Assembly: GCA_021604805.1 (NCBI GenBank)
Contig: BQJR01000001.1
Span: 1,175,102-1,239,101, forward strand
Direction: 5' to 3'
DNA length: 64,000 nt
Source of the DNA: Planctomycetota bacterium
GTDB taxonomy: Bacteria; Planctomycetota; B15-G4
Made by a program: the position numbers and the translations under genes. Shown here in pieces: positions 62,039-64,000 of this stretch (its first letter is position 1; each line of letters begins with the position of its first letter). Under the pieces are notes generated by a model. The model made no database searches. It had not been told where the DNA came from and saw only the letters and a list, made by a program, of their open reading frames with translations.

Positions 62039-63151
62039 TCCTCGGTGTCTGCGCCGGCTCGGCTGCGCAGATAGGTCTCGATGAACTGCTGGATGTCACC
62101 GTCGAGCACCGACTGCGTGTTGCCGACCTCGAGGTTCGTGCGGTGGTCCTTCACCATCTGGTACGGGTGCAACACGTAGCTGCGGATCTGGTGGCCCCAG
62201 CCGATGTCGCCCTTCTCGCCTTGCAAGCCGGCGAGCTCGGCTTCGCGATCGGCCTGCGCCTTGGCGTAGAGCTTGGCGCCCATCATCTTGAGCGCGCTGG
62301 CCTTGTTCTTGTGCTGGCTGCGCTCGGTCTGGCAGGCCACGACGATGCCCGTTTCGATGTGCGTGAGGCGCACCGCCGAGTCGGTCTTGTTGACGTGCTG
62401 ACCGCCGGCGCCGCCCGCGCGATAGGTGTCCATCCGATAGTCTTCGGCGCGGATGTCGGGGGCTTCGGCGGCGTCGATGTCGGGCATGACTTCCACGGCG
62501 GCGAAGCTCGTCTGCCGGCGCGCCTGGCTGTCGAAGGGCGAGATGCGCACCAAGCGGTGCACGCCCGACTCGGCGCGCAGGTAGCCGTAGGCGTAATCGC
62601 CCGAGACCTTCAGCGTGGCCCACTTGAGCCCGGCCTCTTCGCCCGGCAGCTTGTCCACGATGTCCACGCTGAACCCGGCGCGCTCGCCCCAGCGCACGTA
62701 CATGCGCAGCAGCATCTCGGCCCAGTCGCAGGACTCGGTGCCGCCGGCGCCGGCCTGCACGGAGAGGAAGGCGTCGCGCTGGTCGTACTCGCCGTCGAGC
62801 ATCACGCGGAACTCGAGCGCTTCCATGCTCTCGTCGAGCGCGGTCAGCAGACCGTCGACCTCGGCTTGACCTTCGGGCGTAGGGTCTTCGAGCACGAGCT
62901 CGAGCATGACCTCGAGGTCGTCGAGCTCTTGCTCCACGGCCACGACCGGCGAGAGCGACGACTTCAGCCGCTTGATCTCTTCGACCACGGCTTGCGCGGC
63001 GTCTTGGTCGTTCCAGAACCCATCGCCGGCCATCTGCTCATCGAGCTCGGCGCGGCGGACCTTCAGCGTCTCAGCGTCAAAGAGAGTCCTTGATCTGATT
63101 CAGGCGGCGGCGAATGTCGGTGGCGCGGGTCTTGGCGTCATCGAGAGCCAT
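62035..63151 (-). CDS. prfB: Peptide chain release factor 2, with programmed +1 frameshift
   Basis: Terminates translation at UGA and UAA. The gene is read in two parts: 24 codons from the ATG at 63151 (MALDDAKTRATDIRRRLNQI...) to CTT, where TGA stops frame 1, then, after skipping one T (63079), the second frame from 63078 continues to the stop at 62035. The joined product is about 371 residues with the typical RF2 N-terminus, SPF (tripeptide recognition) in ISPFDSQARRQTSF and GGQ in GAGGQHVNKTDSAVRL. The upstream GAGGAAG ribosome site fits. The recoding site lets the level of RF2 control its own synthesis. Confidence 0.95.
63076..63091 (-). promoter_or_regulatory. RF2 +1 recoding site
   Basis: On the - strand it reads AAGGACTCTCTTTGAC: an internal Shine-Dalgarno-like AAGGA, four bases, then CTT-TGA-C. 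CTT slips one base forward when the in-frame TGA is decoded slowly because RF2 is scarce. This matches the classical prfB site. Confidence 0.93.
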
Positions 63152-63542
63152 GAGTGCTTCCTCGGGTGTGGAAGCGCGCATGGTAGCGATCTGAGTCGCG
63201 CGGCGCTGCGACGGATCGGTGCACCGCTCCGACTCTCGCAGGCTCTCGCGCACTCGCGCGGCTTGCGACTCGCGCGACTGCCGCCGGGGCCGTGTCCGGC
63301 GCTCGGGGGCAACGGGCGTTCACACTCTCGCGCTCGGTGAGAGCGCGGTCACTCAAGTGTGCGGTTGGGCCGCCGCGTTGCGGGGGAATCCGGGATGCAG
63401 CTTCGGGGTGCGACCCAACCGCACGACAGGAGAGAGCGCGTCGGGTGCGAGAACCCAACACAAAGCTCCTGTCGGCTGGCGACACGCGCGGGCTTGAGGC
63501 CGACTGACGAGCGCCTCCTGAGCCGCCCGCGGGGCGCGGACC
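63152..63542. other. 391-nt intergenic region between prfB and coaC
   Basis: It contains the prfB ribosome site at the left end and no credible coding sequence. Its right half (about 63318-63474) is a strongly base-paired block, described separately. Nothing else was recognised. Confidence 0.6.
63318..63474. other. Candidate structured RNA or DNA element
   Basis: Two consecutive long-range perfect arms occur: TGCGGTTGGG (63360-63369) with CCCAACCGCA (63414-63423), then CGACAGGAG (63424-63432) with CTCCTGTCG (63466-63474). They abut each other exactly, like two neighbouring helices. A shorter pair CGCGCT/AGCGCG lies just left. The strand is unknown because both arms are symmetric. No known riboswitch, tRNA, SRP or 6S RNA consensus was recognised. 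It could be the leader of prfB or an independent small RNA. Confidence 0.45.
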
Positions 63543-64000
63543 TCAGGCCCTCGCGGCAGCGTCCACAGCGGCCAGGATCGCCGCTTCTTCAGCGAGCCCG
63601 CCGGTGCCCGTCTCGCCGCAAGCCAGCAGCTTCTCGCTGGGCGCCACGACGCTCACGCGCTCGAGCTCCTGGAGCAGCGCGAGGTTGCGACGCACGGCAG
63701 GGTTCTCCCACATCACCGTGTTCATCGCGGGCGCCAGCACCAGCGGCACGCTGGGTTCGCTGGCGAGCACGATCGTGGACAGCAGGTCGTCGGCCATGCC
63801 GAGCGCGAAGCGCGCGAGTGAGTGCGCGGTGGTCGGCGCCACGAGGATCAGGTCGGGCCAGCGCGCCAGACGGATGTGGTCGATCTCGGGATCGACGTCG
63901 TCGAAGAGCGCGGTGCCGACCCTGCGCCCCGAGAGCACCGAGAAGGTCATCGGCGACACGAAGCGTTGCGCCGACGCCGTCATCACGACCTGCACCTCGT
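63543..64000 (-). CDS. coaC: Phosphopantothenoylcysteine decarboxylase domain protein (partial at 5' end)
   Basis: The gene runs off the window, so the N-terminal residues and the flavin-histidine are missing. The visible part is the flavoprotein fold of CoaC: MTASAQRFVSP, the substrate motif LAPAMNTVMWENPAVRRNL and the flap segment LACGETGTGGLAEE. It ends directly after this domain, so the CoaB (ligase) half is not fused here, unlike the usual coaBC. The reaction is decarboxylation of 4'-phosphopantothenoylcysteine to phosphopantetheine in coenzyme A synthesis. Confidence 0.85.
   Translation of the reverse strand, partial: EVQVVMTASAQRFVSPMTFSVLSGRRVGTALFDDVDPEIDHIRLARWPDLILVAPTTAHSLARFALGMADDLLSTIVLASEPSVPLVLAPAMNTVMWENPAVRRNLALLQELERVSVVAPSEKLLACGETGTGGLAEEAAILAAVDAAARA

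Noticed and set aside
63318..63474. Known riboswitch, SRP RNA, 6S RNA or tRNA
   Set aside because: None of the consensus cores of these classes could be found on either strand.

Overview
The window is very GC-rich and densely coded, with 55 recognisable genes, no rRNA or tRNA that I could see, no CRISPR array and no insertion sequence. The most likely source is an uncultured member of the Planctomycetota or a close PVC relative. The clues are a GreA protein with a very long N-terminal extension of the size known from Chlamydiae, a BlaI repressor paired with an M56 peptidase, secreted VCBS/FG-GAP and beta-helix-like proteins, carboxypeptidase-regulatory-domain proteins, and alkaline-phosphatase-superfamily enzymes. 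A myxobacterial or other deltaproteobacterial-grade origin is not excluded.

Left part (1-8475, + strand): a co-directional cluster with sat and cysC (activation of sulfate to PAPS) interleaved with three alkaline-phosphatase-superfamily enzymes. It ends in a 66-aa ribbon-helix-helix-like protein and a three-helix membrane protein. Three products of this cluster share a C-terminal tail of the form KLxxLGY. A desaturase (8656), a secreted beta-helix-like protein (9719, - strand) and a BlaI/M56 signalling pair (11299-14077) follow. The M56 gene is broken by a frameshift at a run of ten C.

Middle (14280-31437): a lipoprotein, an S9 peptidase and a nitroreductase-methyltransferase fusion, then a tight eight-gene - strand operon (27015 down to 18769): thiolase, 3-hydroxyacyl-CoA dehydrogenase, acyl-CoA dehydrogenase, MeaB, B12-binding mutase domain, excisionase-type HTH, second acyl-CoA dehydrogenase, long GreA. 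Most junctions overlap. The ETF pair at 49284-51166 is the expected electron acceptor for these dehydrogenases. Upstream are a phosphoesterase, a SIS isomerase and a PyrK-like reductase, divergent from a Nudix gene and a membrane protein of unknown function.

Right-middle (31513-40112, + strand) is housekeeping: argS, apt, an unknown gene, a FliA/WhiG-family sigma factor, birA, rph, rdgB, lepA. The sigma gene is the most notable locus. It has a histone-H1-like basic tail, and its leader carries a textbook c-di-GMP-I (GEMM-I) riboswitch whose extended P1 stem would bury the Shine-Dalgarno sequence. The leader is preceded by a sigma-28-like promoter overlapped by a palindrome. An HD-GYP (c-di-GMP phosphodiesterase type) response regulator lies 10.6 kb downstream in an operon with lepB and lptB.

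Right end (40141-64000): two MocR-type regulators with repeat operators, lepB-lptB-HD-GYP, ETF, several secreted proteins, an HtrA-like protease, a redoxin lipoprotein, a TPR protein, purH, prfB (with the classical CTT-TGA-C programmed frameshift) and the partial coaC. A strongly structured non-coding stretch lies between prfB and coaC.
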